Shown in pieces: positions 16,201-22,662 of a DNA stretch of 25,863 nt (within the stretch, counting starts at the first letter, position 1; each line of letters starts with the position of its first letter). The position numbers and the translations under genes are program-made. This stretch comes from a virus: the IMG/VR virus record IMGVR_UViG_3300035201_000186, positions 1 to 25,863 of that record; one strand, given 5' to 3'. The notes under the pieces are model-generated. The model saw nothing but the letters and a program-made list of their open reading frames with translations. It did no database searches and was not told the DNA's origin.

Positions 16201-17865
16201 TAAAAAATCCCAATACCCTTCCCAGTGGCTTAAAGTATTAGCGTGTTGTACTGTGTCTTCTCCGATTTTAAGTATTGTCTCATTGTCTTGTATGCCTTTA
16301 GTGTGAGGTGTGCGACGGATCAACTCTCCAGTATCATCAACCATTACAATGTATTCATCTCTACGGAATCTATGCCATTTAATCATGTCGTCCCATATGG
16401 TGCCGATAGCAGGGACATCTCTAAGTAAAGTGTCTGCTTTAGATACTCTTCCAAATTGTTCTATAACTGCTTGGTTAATTTCATACGCAGTCAACTGAGG
16501 AGATTCTTTTACTAAGGCTTGTTTAAATAAATCAATTTGATCTACTTCTTTAAACACTTCATTAACACGATAAACCATTCTATTGATTGCTCTTGCGTTA
16601 CCTCTAGTAGAAAGTTTTGTACCTGCCCAAACCCTGAATCCTTCTTTGCTATACCAGTCAGCAACCTCTTTCATTTGTTCTTTCATCTTTACAGATTTAG
16701 ATGCAAAGAAAGCTTCGGCTCCTGTTTTACCTGCACTGTCTGCTTTTTCCGTCATACAGATACGTCGCCATAAATCAATCGTTGAATTGGTTTGGCTTGC
16801 ACGAACAGCAGGACGTAAAGCTTTTATTCCTTTAGTCCAGAAACCTCCAGCCCAAGTCATAGGATCTAAAAGAATCTCAACAGCCAATGAACCAACTAAC
16901 CCAATAGCTGTCGCTGGTGCTGTACCCGGACGCACATCAGGAAGAACAGGCGATTTGTTCCATGCTCTAACAGAAGCATCAGCTACAGATAACCTCCCGC
17001 TTTCAAGAACTTGTTTAGCCTCAACCATGTCCTCGTTGGCTAAATTGTCATACCACTGTGCATAAGCATCTGTTAATTGTTCTGTAGTCCAATTCTGTTC
17101 TTGACCTATTTCTTCAAGAAAATCATAAACACCTTGCAACCCGTCACGTAAAAAGATTTTTAATAAATTAGTTTCATGCTCACCAACAATATCTATAGAA
17201 GCTTTTGTTGCAGTTCTGTAATAAGACCCGTCATCCAACTCGGCGTTATCCCACGCTTCTTTCCACTTTGTGGGATTTTTAAAACCTGCTGAACCTTGTT
17301 CAGCCATATAAGCTAATGACCTACCTGTTCTCGTAGCAAAACGAGATGGTTTCATTACAACATTTTCCCAAACAGCGCTAGTTGCTGTACCTAAACCAAA
17401 ACCTATTGCACGTATAGGAGAAAGTCCTATCTTAACTGCTGTACCAAAATGTTCTTCTGGTAACAAGGGGATATCCCATGTAAAAATTCTTTTAAGTAAC
17501 CCATCCTGTTCACGCTCAGACGGCAGAGAATAACCTGAACCTCTCAAATGTTTCTGTGTGATCGGAGGTAAAGCAAGAAACTCTCCTTCTTGCAACTGTT
17601 CAGGTAAAGCCTCAAACCGTGTTTTCATTTCATTAAACTTGACTTGATCTATAGCCCCAATAAATTGGTTAACCATATCTTCATCAGAAGCACCAGACAT
17701 CGCGGCAGTTACTAAAGAATTAGGATCAACATCAAGATAGCGTGAACCTCCTGCCTGTAAAAGAAGTTGCATACGCTTACCATAAACATGGTTATTAAAA
17801 GCATCCCCAACTTCGCCAGTTCCACCCATTCTTGCTTCAGAAAGCTTCGACGGATTAATAGTCAT
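10264..17865 (-). CDS. Giant virion-interior protein, 2533 residues
   Basis: This one gene is almost 30% of the window. The product is mostly alpha-helical with repeated Gly/Ala-rich amphipathic segments, notably residues 141-172 (VKIGLSPIRAIGFGLG) and 313-345 (IGLVGSLAVEILLDPMTW). The 'A-x-E-I-x-x-D-P-x-T' type segment recurs in large phage internal proteins. Residues about 1945-2170 (DVALKRALTLTGAFIDDHRV, IPFWFAEDQFLRRLGRSI, PIVNRIAGGAIGAVARN) resemble large polyvalent-protein-associated domains such as LPD38, by memory only. An HExxH sequence sits at H1569-H1573. It lies after portal and before a muralytic gene, as internal core or ejection proteins do. I infer that it is packaged and may form the DNA-ejection channel. 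It lacks coiled-coil repeats of a tape measure and shows no RNA polymerase motifs I could find. Confidence 0.75.
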   Translation of the reverse strand: MTINPSKLSEARMGGTGEVGDAFNNHVYGKRMQLLLQAGGSRYLDVDPNSLVTAAMSGASDEDMVNQFIGAIDQVKFNEMKTRFEALPEQLQEGEFLALPPITQKHLRGSGYSLPSEREQDGLLKRIFTWDIPLLPEEHFGTAVKIGLSPIRAIGFGLGTATSAVWENVVMKPSRFATRTGRSLAYMAEQGSAGFKNPTKWKEAWDNAELDDGSYYRTATKASIDIVGEHETNLLKIFLRDGLQGVYDFLEEIGQEQNWTTEQLTDAYAQWYDNLANEDMVEAKQVLESGRLSVADASVRAWNKSPVLPDVRPGTAPATAIGLVGSLAVEILLDPMTWAGGFWTKGIKALRPAVRASQTNSTIDLWRRICMTEKADSAGKTGAEAFFASKSVKMKEQMKEVADWYSKEGFRVWAGTKLSTRGNARAINRMVYRVNEVFKEVDQIDLFKQALVKESPQLTAYEINQAVIEQFGRVSKADTLLRDVPAIGTIWDDMIKWHRFRRDEYIVMVDDTGELIRRTPHTKGIQDNETILKIGEDTVQHANTLSHWEGYWDFLGSQEGWNALASKLGGADPDAMWLPKIGAFGSQWIKRKAWVRGVVDFDKFPEAGRADLARMTAQFLGKQADWIHGQIWDDIQTNALKLSNKDLVDEDVLRRILDDPTVDKIAEFGLTDSDLINIERSYDTYSKNASQIILEDGQLDELLNWYQGNGYEVIDGQLVLKADFTPFSGAQRARDNYINKRLHPPGSNNADLQSLQASGWLLAKGELTRLAYYPARLAEKLTTYTPRNTFLDVTDADTAISEFKNLIDMGILSGMSRTQIDQYLRTFMIGGESERWLVQNEFFMDFIGRSGALLHGGRDVQEFIQRFIRHGHQRYANLADSPLGMQNVQRAIIPGKAHQGHLSVANVIPNYRELAAVSRYTAFYRMAGWGLHLPTIDKFMSRAWRPAVLLRLGYVARNGGEELASWMWREGPRHWFSAKAAKGSLNKHVVWDEYGRKIFKQIKPEEQTALVWRPFSRVWRSFNEVAGIGDYAITRKALVQSIKENPNWKFYTDAQREAAFNVTRDALLTQADAGLSGFARASFDIAEAGAQKFSAMLHYSAKGLGIPTKQNIAKWIGKSIDPEYEARVRMTRISMTNPTIMDHHMRDILGTFDSYVAADKVNMDTLLRQGGFGTGQNIHLPINYGQTELKRLSNISGNELNTDKSLGVAQQLSYYADDPSHVAALGEISLYASPIQEATFAELNEALGLISNEGTHSAVAYKWFNENFPNELNDLGVAFDIAPVNSLKTVEDVDGFVSKTTAIDQFIEAMPEDVAPIIRKWLEPTTGTGQSPNPVAFLLNDSIDATKITTDWTIARERAKQAFANALMTPEGQQLLYSTHRSNMGFDKLGGVISSPLPPGYTRLFVPLMSTDQANALSGVLSAGDLGASIWFDEFVRKLESEFVSLGIPAGEATKTVRMLQPSMHPETMHHTPNSYLALAQSYVAHENNWMPLLTVSSNDQVAHAISKVMDDMLNPLIPVDATRSSIRGRIGSIDVNSEELFNEAGAAVKGRERLNVPSFSYTHGGVTHESVHANLGYPGNIDLQNQFYGWGQIGENNYGAIPAVDFGARGLRDETVIGAPLHMLLSKHDNVRPVQMIDNTPVTHKVKIYRHKEDGRTAVFRNSDDINRYEWYNEAEWEVIDEQIVTNNDLRNAADELALINIVEIEDMITSGNRTLPGQSVEVFHPWIREVDKASKGGEISQVRLNDNAVRASWWDKAPKSVLTLLPVTDQISSKGEVISKAWNTLLRNWFDGVVNPAIGAMVREPLFQHYLIKGFSQTAGVRKIYHHKAGRYDNLAVRLDKLGSFNDEGQFTIEGLKDFFEIEWAGATMDPQEPLSKVFFAIENGNINQFKNNLTDVLKTADIPPETKTALKRLKEIAGFKDKTAIEEFFDFSLRYKRMFDSHRDVALKRALTLTGAFIDDHRVRSQFQEMVGTMIPFWFAEDQFLRRLGRSINHNPMMLRNLHLTMNAGVYGGLIQEDQFGEKRLVIPGSEVGTNYLMEIANNFPIVNRIAGGAIGAVARNTLSKGVSMNINIIPGYDLEQMGQMGFGPLAAIPINIAAHRDPSIRQHFEKHMVGGRYQQASALADNSPDQLALVAQTMWSSIVPAVIARPISMLGWDGGAGRTKATIDVIKVLAMNDMLPDERDIASLENPDLFNEQFMDRVNMMAMQYQALQSLSWFVGPVTASFADLTTHPNFEWNEEFHDLLEGGVPYEEAYNLWVKNIVAREGEFDPMAHSPFKTGTSTKIPFAVLESTQDANVWLTENEDFVRGFKSSAAFFMPRKFDSEDSEYVQEAKQRQINMGLSSLRTSEEFLTELYKNAAYHTYHTASVDYKSKKYAAKALGIDTTVMDLRWDAWYQSFQDQHPVLARSLQTSTARDRQKATIQEFRLLASNTSMVPDNPYKADILNTMVTIVEFNDKLESLSGRQGTTATDRRNALKLQYWNYLEREIKGKPWLNELYYSVFLPMLTDSWMAKYDAGLVEISPLALAV
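11356..12033 (-). other. LPD38-like region of the giant protein
   Basis: Residues about 1945-2170 of the 2533-residue protein. The order DSHRDVALKRALTL, then MIPFWFAEDQFLRRLGRSINHNP, then Gly-rich hydrophobic helices (RIAGGAIGAVARN, GFGPLAAIPINIAA) and VPAVIARPISMLGWDGG matches my recollection of large polyvalent-protein-associated domains found near the C-terminus of huge phage proteins. The domain name is tentative. Confidence 0.4.
13147..13161 (-). other. HExxH motif in the giant protein
   Basis: Codons for H1569-E-S-V-H1573 within GGVTHESVHANLGYPGN. HExxH is the zinc-binding signature of zincin metallopeptidases. A third ligand cannot be assigned confidently, and the motif may be coincidental. 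Confidence 0.35.
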
Positions 17866-18215
17866 TGTTGCGCCAATAGTTGCATAGCCGCTTGTGCTAT
17901 TAAAGGATCTCCTGTCGCATCAGCCCAACTTTGTAACAACTCCCCTGATTTCTGTTTAGGTGTAGGCGCTATCATTTGAGGCGAACCAATCCCTCCAGCA
18001 CCCGGAGCTAACAAAGGTGTTATCTCAGGTGTGAATGCTTGAGCGGCTTCTACAGGTAAAGGGGCTGGAGTAGCTGGCGCTTGATTAACAGGCGCAGGAA
18101 GATTATTTGTTTGAGGCAAAGGAATGGCTTCTTGTGCTTGTATGTTTTGTTGCACCTCACCATAAGCCGATCCAGCTTCTAACCCCGGAGATTGTGGTTT
18201 CTGTTTACGTGGCAT
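17862..18215 (-). CDS. Small Pro/Ala/Gln-rich protein between portal and giant protein
   Basis: The 117-residue protein begins with a basic tip (MPRKQKPQ), has SAYGEVQQNIQAQEAIPLPQ, then a long disordered-looking Pro/Ala segment (about residues 35-75, for example NQAPATPAPLPVEAAQAF). It ends in a short predicted helix, GELLQSWADATGDPLIAQAAMQLLAQ. Small proteins with a GxxYGE...Q start and Pro-rich body often follow the portal gene in actinobacterial-type phages. Their function is not established; an adaptor or scaffold role is possible. The stop overlaps the giant gene's start as ATGA and its own start overlaps the portal stop as TAATG, so translation is coupled on both sides. Confidence 0.7.
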   Translation of the reverse strand: MPRKQKPQSPGLEAGSAYGEVQQNIQAQEAIPLPQTNNLPAPVNQAPATPAPLPVEAAQAFTPEITPLLAPGAGGIGSPQMIAPTPKQKSGELLQSWADATGDPLIAQAAMQLLAQQ

Positions 18216-20002
18216 TACCCTGCCCTTAATGCACCAATAAGTTGTGCCGCTGACTCAGGGTTAAGTTCAGGTGGGGCTTGCGCTCCTTGTGGAGCCATGC
18301 CTTCTGGTCCAGCCGCTAACCCTAATGCTTGTTCTTCTGGACTTGGCGCTACAGCCGCTTGCTCTTCACGAATCTCAGTATCGGCTTTTTCGATCGCCTC
18401 AAAAATGTCGAGTCCCTTCCTGCGATGTTTCTCAATCTTAGAGACATACACCACTGGCAACTGTCCTGACAATGCTTGTTGCTGTATCGCCGCCATAACT
18501 GCTTCTTCCAGTTGTTCTTCATCTACCCTACGCCCTTCAGCTTCAGCATCCTCAATGAACGGATGCTTAGTACGGAAAGTACGTAAGCTTATACCTTTCA
18601 TCGAAAGTAACTGACCTAATTGTATCGTAGTGCCTTGAACATCTGCGCCGGGAATTGAATACGAAACGACATTATCGTTTGTTTCAAAATGCTCATTTGG
18701 AGTGAACTCTACTTGTCCAAAATCTCCAGCATAGCCAGTGAACATAGAGAACTGTTTAGCCCCAAAGTAACCTTTATAAGTAGCGAACAGGCATTCGTTT
18801 AGATGAGGAAGATGAGCCTCCATAATCTCTTGCATCTCTTGGATGCGCGGATCAAGCGCCGCGCCCATAAGGGAATCGATTCCTCTACCGGTACGGAGCG
18901 CTCCGTAAGTTTCTCCACCAATCTGGGGTACGGTTCCTGTTGAAATACGAGCATTTCTTTCCAATCTGTCGATGGCAATGTTTGTGCTCGGATCAGGAGT
19001 TGATCTTAATTCGCCAATAGCTTCAGCATCAAGGAGTACATTTACTTCCCCTTCACGACCGTCTTTCCATTCACCTCCGACGATCATGGGTACCTGACCC
19101 GATCGTCCTATTATATACCTATCAGGAAAGATTGCTTTTTCTTGTGCAAGTATTTCCAATGCCATCATTTTTGACATAAGATCCACAATTCCTACAACAT
19201 TAGAAACAGAGGAAGCTATCTTGTCCAACGAAACACGACCCGGAGTTATAACACAAGGCATACCAGATTTGTTAGGCGCACGAGATAGTTCTATTTGCGT
19301 ACTATGATATGGGTAGGTTTGATTATAATGATTATAACGTGGTCCCATTATTCCAATAACAATGTGTTCTTCATCCACCCATTCGCACACATCCCACAAT
19401 TCTTGACGGGCGTTCTTATCTGAAGCTACAGGCCCACCATTCTCTTGCCTAGCGGCAGGATAATGAGCGCGTAGCCAGTCGCCTGACTTACCGTAAATGA
19501 AACCACAGTTACGTGGAACTTCTACATCTTCATATGCTTTAGGTTCTGGATACACACCAAGAGGGTCACGAACATCAATACGTGGTACCCCCTTGTCAAA
19601 ATCAGGAGTAACTACTAGACATGATGTGGCGTATCCAGCTAGATGACGGTATGCCCTACGCATCTTTAGTTTATACTTTGATGAATACCACGTAGCGGCA
19701 AGTGCGCGTCTACGAATATCAGCATACTCACGGGAACGAACACCTCGTTCTTTCGATTGATCTATAGCAGGGCATCCAATGAAAGGCATAACTGATGAGG
19801 CTCGTTGAGCTACAGCATCAATGTTCTCTGCTATAAGAGCAGGAGTTAATGGAGGTAAAACAGGTTCATTCTCCATTGAAGGAAGAGGAATTACATATTC
19901 TCCGTTATATCTTTCTTTAACTTCAAGCATTCTTTCCAATAAAGGACTTTGTATATCCTGCCTTTGTCTTATAATTCCTACTATTTCATCAAAGGTATAC
20001 AT
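18215..20002 (-). CDS. Portal protein
   Basis: The 595-residue product forms the dodecameric ring through which DNA is packaged and ejected. Support is its position directly after the terminase (TAATG overlap), its size, and its internal layout. An alpha-helical N-terminal segment (IRQRQDIQSPLLERMLEVKERYNGEY) precedes a region with IDVRDPLGVYPEPK (about residues 142-155), a typical portal wing motif followed by GDWLRAHYPAA-like helices. Next come the segments SNVVGIVDLMSKMMALEILA and ALDPRIQEMQEIMEAHLPHL, compatible with stem and crown helices. The C-terminal 60 residues are rich in Pro, Ala, Gln and Glu (GMAPQGAQAPPELNPE), probably a flexible tail. The sequence looks like the head-tail connector type portals of actinobacterial and marine phages rather than lambda gpB, but I cannot assign a family with certainty. 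Confidence 0.87.
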   Translation of the reverse strand: MYTFDEIVGIIRQRQDIQSPLLERMLEVKERYNGEYVIPLPSMENEPVLPPLTPALIAENIDAVAQRASSVMPFIGCPAIDQSKERGVRSREYADIRRRALAATWYSSKYKLKMRRAYRHLAGYATSCLVVTPDFDKGVPRIDVRDPLGVYPEPKAYEDVEVPRNCGFIYGKSGDWLRAHYPAARQENGGPVASDKNARQELWDVCEWVDEEHIVIGIMGPRYNHYNQTYPYHSTQIELSRAPNKSGMPCVITPGRVSLDKIASSVSNVVGIVDLMSKMMALEILAQEKAIFPDRYIIGRSGQVPMIVGGEWKDGREGEVNVLLDAEAIGELRSTPDPSTNIAIDRLERNARISTGTVPQIGGETYGALRTGRGIDSLMGAALDPRIQEMQEIMEAHLPHLNECLFATYKGYFGAKQFSMFTGYAGDFGQVEFTPNEHFETNDNVVSYSIPGADVQGTTIQLGQLLSMKGISLRTFRTKHPFIEDAEAEGRRVDEEQLEEAVMAAIQQQALSGQLPVVYVSKIEKHRRKGLDIFEAIEKADTEIREEQAAVAPSPEEQALGLAAGPEGMAPQGAQAPPELNPESAAQLIGALRAG

Positions 20003-21720
20003 TAAAAAACCCTACTATTAGACACACTTGTCTTCCAAGGTAGTCCTTTAAAGCTGAATTGTGAAGAGTCAACACTATATGATTGTTTCCTTTGCCGCCA
20101 GAGTATCCAAATGAACCATAATGCCATAACTTGATCCTGTCTTAGTTTAGTACCACGTTTTAATGGCCGCCATGCTTTCAACTGTCTTATTAGTTCATCA
20201 GCTTGATGGCGTGTGGACGGATCATCTGCATAAGGAATATCAATTTCACCACGCATAAACGATAAAGCCATAGAAGGAACTCCAATAGTTTCATCATACT
20301 TATTCACACCAGTTAAATGTTCCCTCACACGAAACCCATATCGCTCGGTCATCTCTACAAGACGCTCATCACGAGATAAACCTTTCTGGAATACCATCGC
20401 TTCAATAACAACATCCGATACAGTCGCACCATTCTGCCCGCATCTAAGTATCGCTTCTTCAACAATACCAAGTATCTGCTCATTACGGGTAAGCCCCACA
20501 TCTTCTCTAACGAAAAGAATCTTTAACTTATCCTCATGTGGAGTAGCCGCTATAACACAGTTGTTAGAACCCAACGCAGGATCCAATCCAATGTAAACAG
20601 TGCAGTCCTTTGGTGGATGATGATTCACCGAACGTAAAGGATTCAAACATTTCTGTATAGATTCCTCATCGAACGTAGCCTCAGCAGAAGAACTTGGCTG
20701 TTGCATATAGTTACGTGACCATGCCTCTTCACCAACCTTACGACGAATCCTGTCAAGCGCATCCATAGAAAACATTTCAGGCCACAACGGTTCAGGTTCA
20801 CCATCATCGTTAGTAATAATCGCAGGGAATCTAATCACAGAAAGAATATCTGGATCTATCTCATTCATTACACGTTCATAAAAATCGCCTTCACCCACAC
20901 GAGTACCATTAATACTCGTTCGACCATTCTCACCCGGACGGGTTAACCAGTCCTGACGGAAAATCTCGAACATCTGTTCGGTAAGGTTCAACGAAACACG
21001 AGATTGAATATCATCAATATGCAAATGATCGGTACGTGTACCAGCGATCTTCGATCTCCAACCTAAAGAAACCATCGAATAGTCACGCTCATCGTGACTA
21101 GCCTTCTTAAATACGTTAAAATAATCAGCACCCCACGATTGAGCAGTTTTACGACCACTCTGATTTTGAGGTACGAAAGGCCCATATTTAGCTACATATT
21201 TAGGGAAAGGTCCATGAGGTTCCATCCTAGAACGTATACGCCCAAGAATTTTGCGAGCCATGTCTTGTCCCTCAGATCCGACGGTGATCCTGAATTCGGG
21301 GTTGGTCGCCAGTTTGTAGCAGAAGTAGTCCTCGGCAAGCGTTGTTTTGCCGTGTTCTGGAGGCCAAAGGATGAGGGTGATGTTTCCGGGTGGTGTGTTT
21401 TCATACGCTTCGATGGCTTTGATATGGAACCAAGGGGACATGTGGCCGAAATAGTGACTTCTGAAACTTTGAAACGTGCCGTCCCACTTATCCACACCGC
21501 CGTCAGCGAGAGCTTTCGCCCTGATGGAGTCAGCTTTCTCAGCGAAGTCAGGTATCCTTTGTCTCCACTTATCATAAGCGGATCGTGTGACACCAGCGAT
21601 AGCACACGCCTTAGAGATAGTTCCATGCTCCGCGAGTCCTTCAAGGAACAATTCACGAGTCTTCTGTCCCCTGACTTTGCTGACGTTGCCGCCATGTTGT
21701 TCATGCGTAGCGTTAGTCAT
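20002..21720 (-). CDS. terL: Terminase large subunit (ATPase-nuclease) with N-terminal helix-turn-helix
   Basis: This is the packaging motor that translocates and cuts phage DNA at the portal. Numbering from the ATG at 21720 (572 residues), residues about 23-67 form a helix-turn-helix-like segment (GTISKACAIAGVTRSAYDKW) of the kind normally seen in terminase small subunits. Walker A is PPEHGKTT (120-127) and Walker B is LHIDD (233-237). The nuclease domain has the acidic residues expected of the RNase H-like fold: D380 (IGLDPA), E440 (VVIEAM) and D529 (RQDQVMALW). The frame can be extended to a TTG at 21741, but the ATG is preceded by AAGGGGGG and leaves a clean gap from the previous gene. 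Its stop overlaps the portal start as TAATG. A stretch covering Walker A has unusual base composition. Confidence 0.93.
   Translation of the reverse strand: MTNATHEQHGGNVSKVRGQKTRELFLEGLAEHGTISKACAIAGVTRSAYDKWRQRIPDFAEKADSIRAKALADGGVDKWDGTFQSFRSHYFGHMSPWFHIKAIEAYENTPPGNITLILWPPEHGKTTLAEDYFCYKLATNPEFRITVGSEGQDMARKILGRIRSRMEPHGPFPKYVAKYGPFVPQNQSGRKTAQSWGADYFNVFKKASHDERDYSMVSLGWRSKIAGTRTDHLHIDDIQSRVSLNLTEQMFEIFRQDWLTRPGENGRTSINGTRVGEGDFYERVMNEIDPDILSVIRFPAIITNDDGEPEPLWPEMFSMDALDRIRRKVGEEAWSRNYMQQPSSSAEATFDEESIQKCLNPLRSVNHHPPKDCTVYIGLDPALGSNNCVIAATPHEDKLKILFVREDVGLTRNEQILGIVEEAILRCGQNGATVSDVVIEAMVFQKGLSRDERLVEMTERYGFRVREHLTGVNKYDETIGVPSMALSFMRGEIDIPYADDPSTRHQADELIRQLKAWRPLKRGTKLRQDQVMALWFIWILWRQRKQSYSVDSSQFSFKGLPWKTSVSNSRVF
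21285..21480. other. Patch of altered base composition inside the terminase gene
   Basis: By hand count, plus-strand lines 21301-21360 and 21361-21420 hold 20 G to 12 C and 21 G to 9 C, with about 50-53% GC. Line 20881-20940 in the same gene holds 8 G to 22 C, and line 21481-21540 holds 13 G to 22 C. GC skew is therefore reversed for about 200 bp over the Walker A region, and GC content is raised from about 21240 to 21720 (47-58%) compared with about 37% at 20821-20880. The reading frame is intact. Confidence 0.6.
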
Positions 21721-21722
21721 GG

Positions 21723-21730
21723 CCCCCCTT
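21723..21730 (-). promoter_or_regulatory. Ribosome-binding site deciding the terminase start
   Basis: AAGGGGGG on the minus strand just before the ATG at 21720. It supports that ATG over the in-frame TTG at 21741, which would overlap the preceding gene. Confidence 0.6.
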
Positions 21731-21733
21731 GGA

Positions 21734-22021
21734 TCAATCAAAGACAGAGTGGGCTACCTCTAAGTCTAAAATTTCCGTAGCGATAACCCCTTCTATCCCT
21801 TGGAATCTTACTGTATGTACACCTGCTTCAGCTAAAGTTAGATCAACATAATATACACCTGTTGAACTTTTTGTTGCCGAAGGAGTGGCATCTGTTCCAC
21901 CTGAAGGTTTACGCCAAGTAACTGTTACACCTGCCGCATCTCCAGTGGGGTCAGCGAGAGTTCCATCAGTTGTAAAGTTCGCTGTTACACGTACTGAGTC
22001 TCCGTTGTCATATACTGCCAT
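21734..22021 (-). CDS. Small beta-sandwich (Ig-like) phage structural protein
   Basis: The 95-residue protein reads YDNGDSVRVTANFTTDGTLADP near the N-terminus, VTVTWRKPSGG in the middle, and TGVYYVDLTLAEAGVHTVRF toward the end. The order 'Y-D-x-G-D-x-V-R-x-x-A-x-F...G-x-x-x-D-P...V-x-V-x-x-P-x-G...G-x-Y-x-x-D-x-x-L-x-x-x-G-x-x-x-x-R' is a recurrent small phage protein pattern that looks like a single Ig-type beta-sandwich. Such proteins are usually found among virion genes, often as a head-fibre, decoration or appendage-adaptor domain. A good AGGAG lies 6 bases before the ATG. Thirteen bases separate it from the terminase ATG. No catalytic residues are evident, and the exact role is unknown. 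Confidence 0.6.
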   Translation of the reverse strand: MAVYDNGDSVRVTANFTTDGTLADPTGDAAGVTVTWRKPSGGTDATPSATKSSTGVYYVDLTLAEAGVHTVRFQGIEGVIATEILDLEVAHSVFD

Positions 22022-22029
22022 TGAATCTC

Positions 22030-22659
22030 CTACCCGACACTTGCTTCTAGAGTAACATCATGGTACGTGGAAGGCGAGAGTGTTACGTTAGGTTTAGGGA
22101 ATTTTAACCGAATCACAGTAGTCACACTAGCTGTCGAAGTTAAAGCCGCCGCTATCAAAGCTTCCTCAATGATAAGAGTAGCTGTCGATAACACCGCCGA
22201 AAGAGAAGCCCCTATAGGCTGATCTCTGACAATCGCCGCTGAAACAGTCGCCGTTGCTGTGAGAGCAGACGCTATAGAAGCCTCTTCTATGATAACTGTT
22301 ACTTCTGATGCTGTCGCGCTTAAAGCAGAAGCAATGAAGTTGTTCATCTGCAAAGTTGTGCTTACAGAAGCAGAACTTGAAATAGCTGAAGCTATAGAAG
22401 CTTCCTCTACGATAACGGCTGTTATCGAAGCTGAAGAAGAAACCGCCGCGCTTAAAGCACTCGTCCAGTTAATAGATGCAGTTACAGAAGCGGAACTTGA
22501 AATCGCCGATGTAATAGGATGATTGTCGCCACCTCTATAAAGTTTTAATGTACGGCGGTAATCCCATCCGTTTCTATACGCATTACCAGCAGGATTACCG
22601 TCATAATTGTAAGAAGGTAACCTGTAGTCTGTGCTGGCTTGACGATAATCAATAGCCAT
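22030..22659 (-). CDS. Phage structural protein of seven 20-residue repeats
   Basis: The 209-residue product has an N-terminal segment rich in Tyr, Asp and Arg (residues 1-48, including DYRQASTDYRLPSYNYDG), then seven consecutive 20-residue units (residues 49-188), then a short C-terminal tail. Each unit follows roughly 'I-x-x-A-L/I-S-x-x-A-S-V-x-x-x-I' plus a variable linker such as VEEAS or RDQP. Alternating small and hydrophobic residues with a constant period suggest a beta-solenoid or other elongated trimeric shaft. I have seen similar SA-L-SA-x-A-x-V-x-A repeats in phage appendage proteins, but I cannot name a family. Three bases separate it from the chaperone-like gene. It is most likely a fibre, spike or decoration protein. 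Confidence 0.65.
   Translation of the reverse strand: MAIDYRQASTDYRLPSYNYDGNPAGNAYRNGWDYRRTLKLYRGGDNHPITSAISSSASVTASINWTSALSAAVSSSASITAVIVEEASIASAISSSASVSTTLQMNNFIASALSATASEVTVIIEEASIASALTATATVSAAIVRDQPIGASLSAVLSTATLIIEEALIAAALTSTASVTTVIRLKFPKPNVTLSPSTYHDVTLEASVG
22096..22515 (-). repeat. Seven in-frame 60-bp coding repeats (20 aa each)
   Basis: Seven units of exactly 20 codons with no insertions or deletions, beginning with ITSAISSSASVTASI, LSAAVSSSASITAVI, IASAISSSASVSTTL, IASALSATASEVTVI, IASALTATATVSAAI, IGASLSAVLSTATLI and IAAALTSTASVTTVI. Units 1-3 are most alike at their SSSAS core. Units 2, 4 and 6 share an EEA linker, hinting at growth by duplication of a two-unit block. DNA copies have drifted but keep recognisable segments such as GAAGCTTCCTC and AGCTGAAGCTATAG variants on the plus strand. 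Confidence 0.85.
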
Positions 22660-22662
22660 TAT

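Noticed and set aside
16583-17065. Plus-strand open frame of 160 codons
   Set aside because: Fully antisense to the giant protein with no start context or domain pattern.
10264-17865. Virion RNA polymerase (N4-like) as identity of the giant protein
   Set aside because: I looked for the conserved motifs of single-subunit RNA polymerases, such as a catalytic DxxGR or HDS-type block in order, and did not find them.
10264-17865. Tape-measure protein as identity of the giant protein
   Set aside because: No long coiled-coil or regular repeats, no tail tube, chaperone frameshift pair or other siphovirus tail genes beside it.
21094-21780. Plus-strand open frame of 228 codons, and a minus-strand frame 21192-21704 in another register
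   Set aside because: Both lie over the terminase N-terminal coding region, whose Walker A and HTH motifs are intact. They exist because that stretch has higher GC and few stops in other frames. No ribosome-binding site or recognisable product.
22096-22515. CRISPR array or satellite DNA
   Set aside because: The 60-bp periodicity is in-frame protein repetition with drifting sequence and no conserved repeat/spacer alternation.
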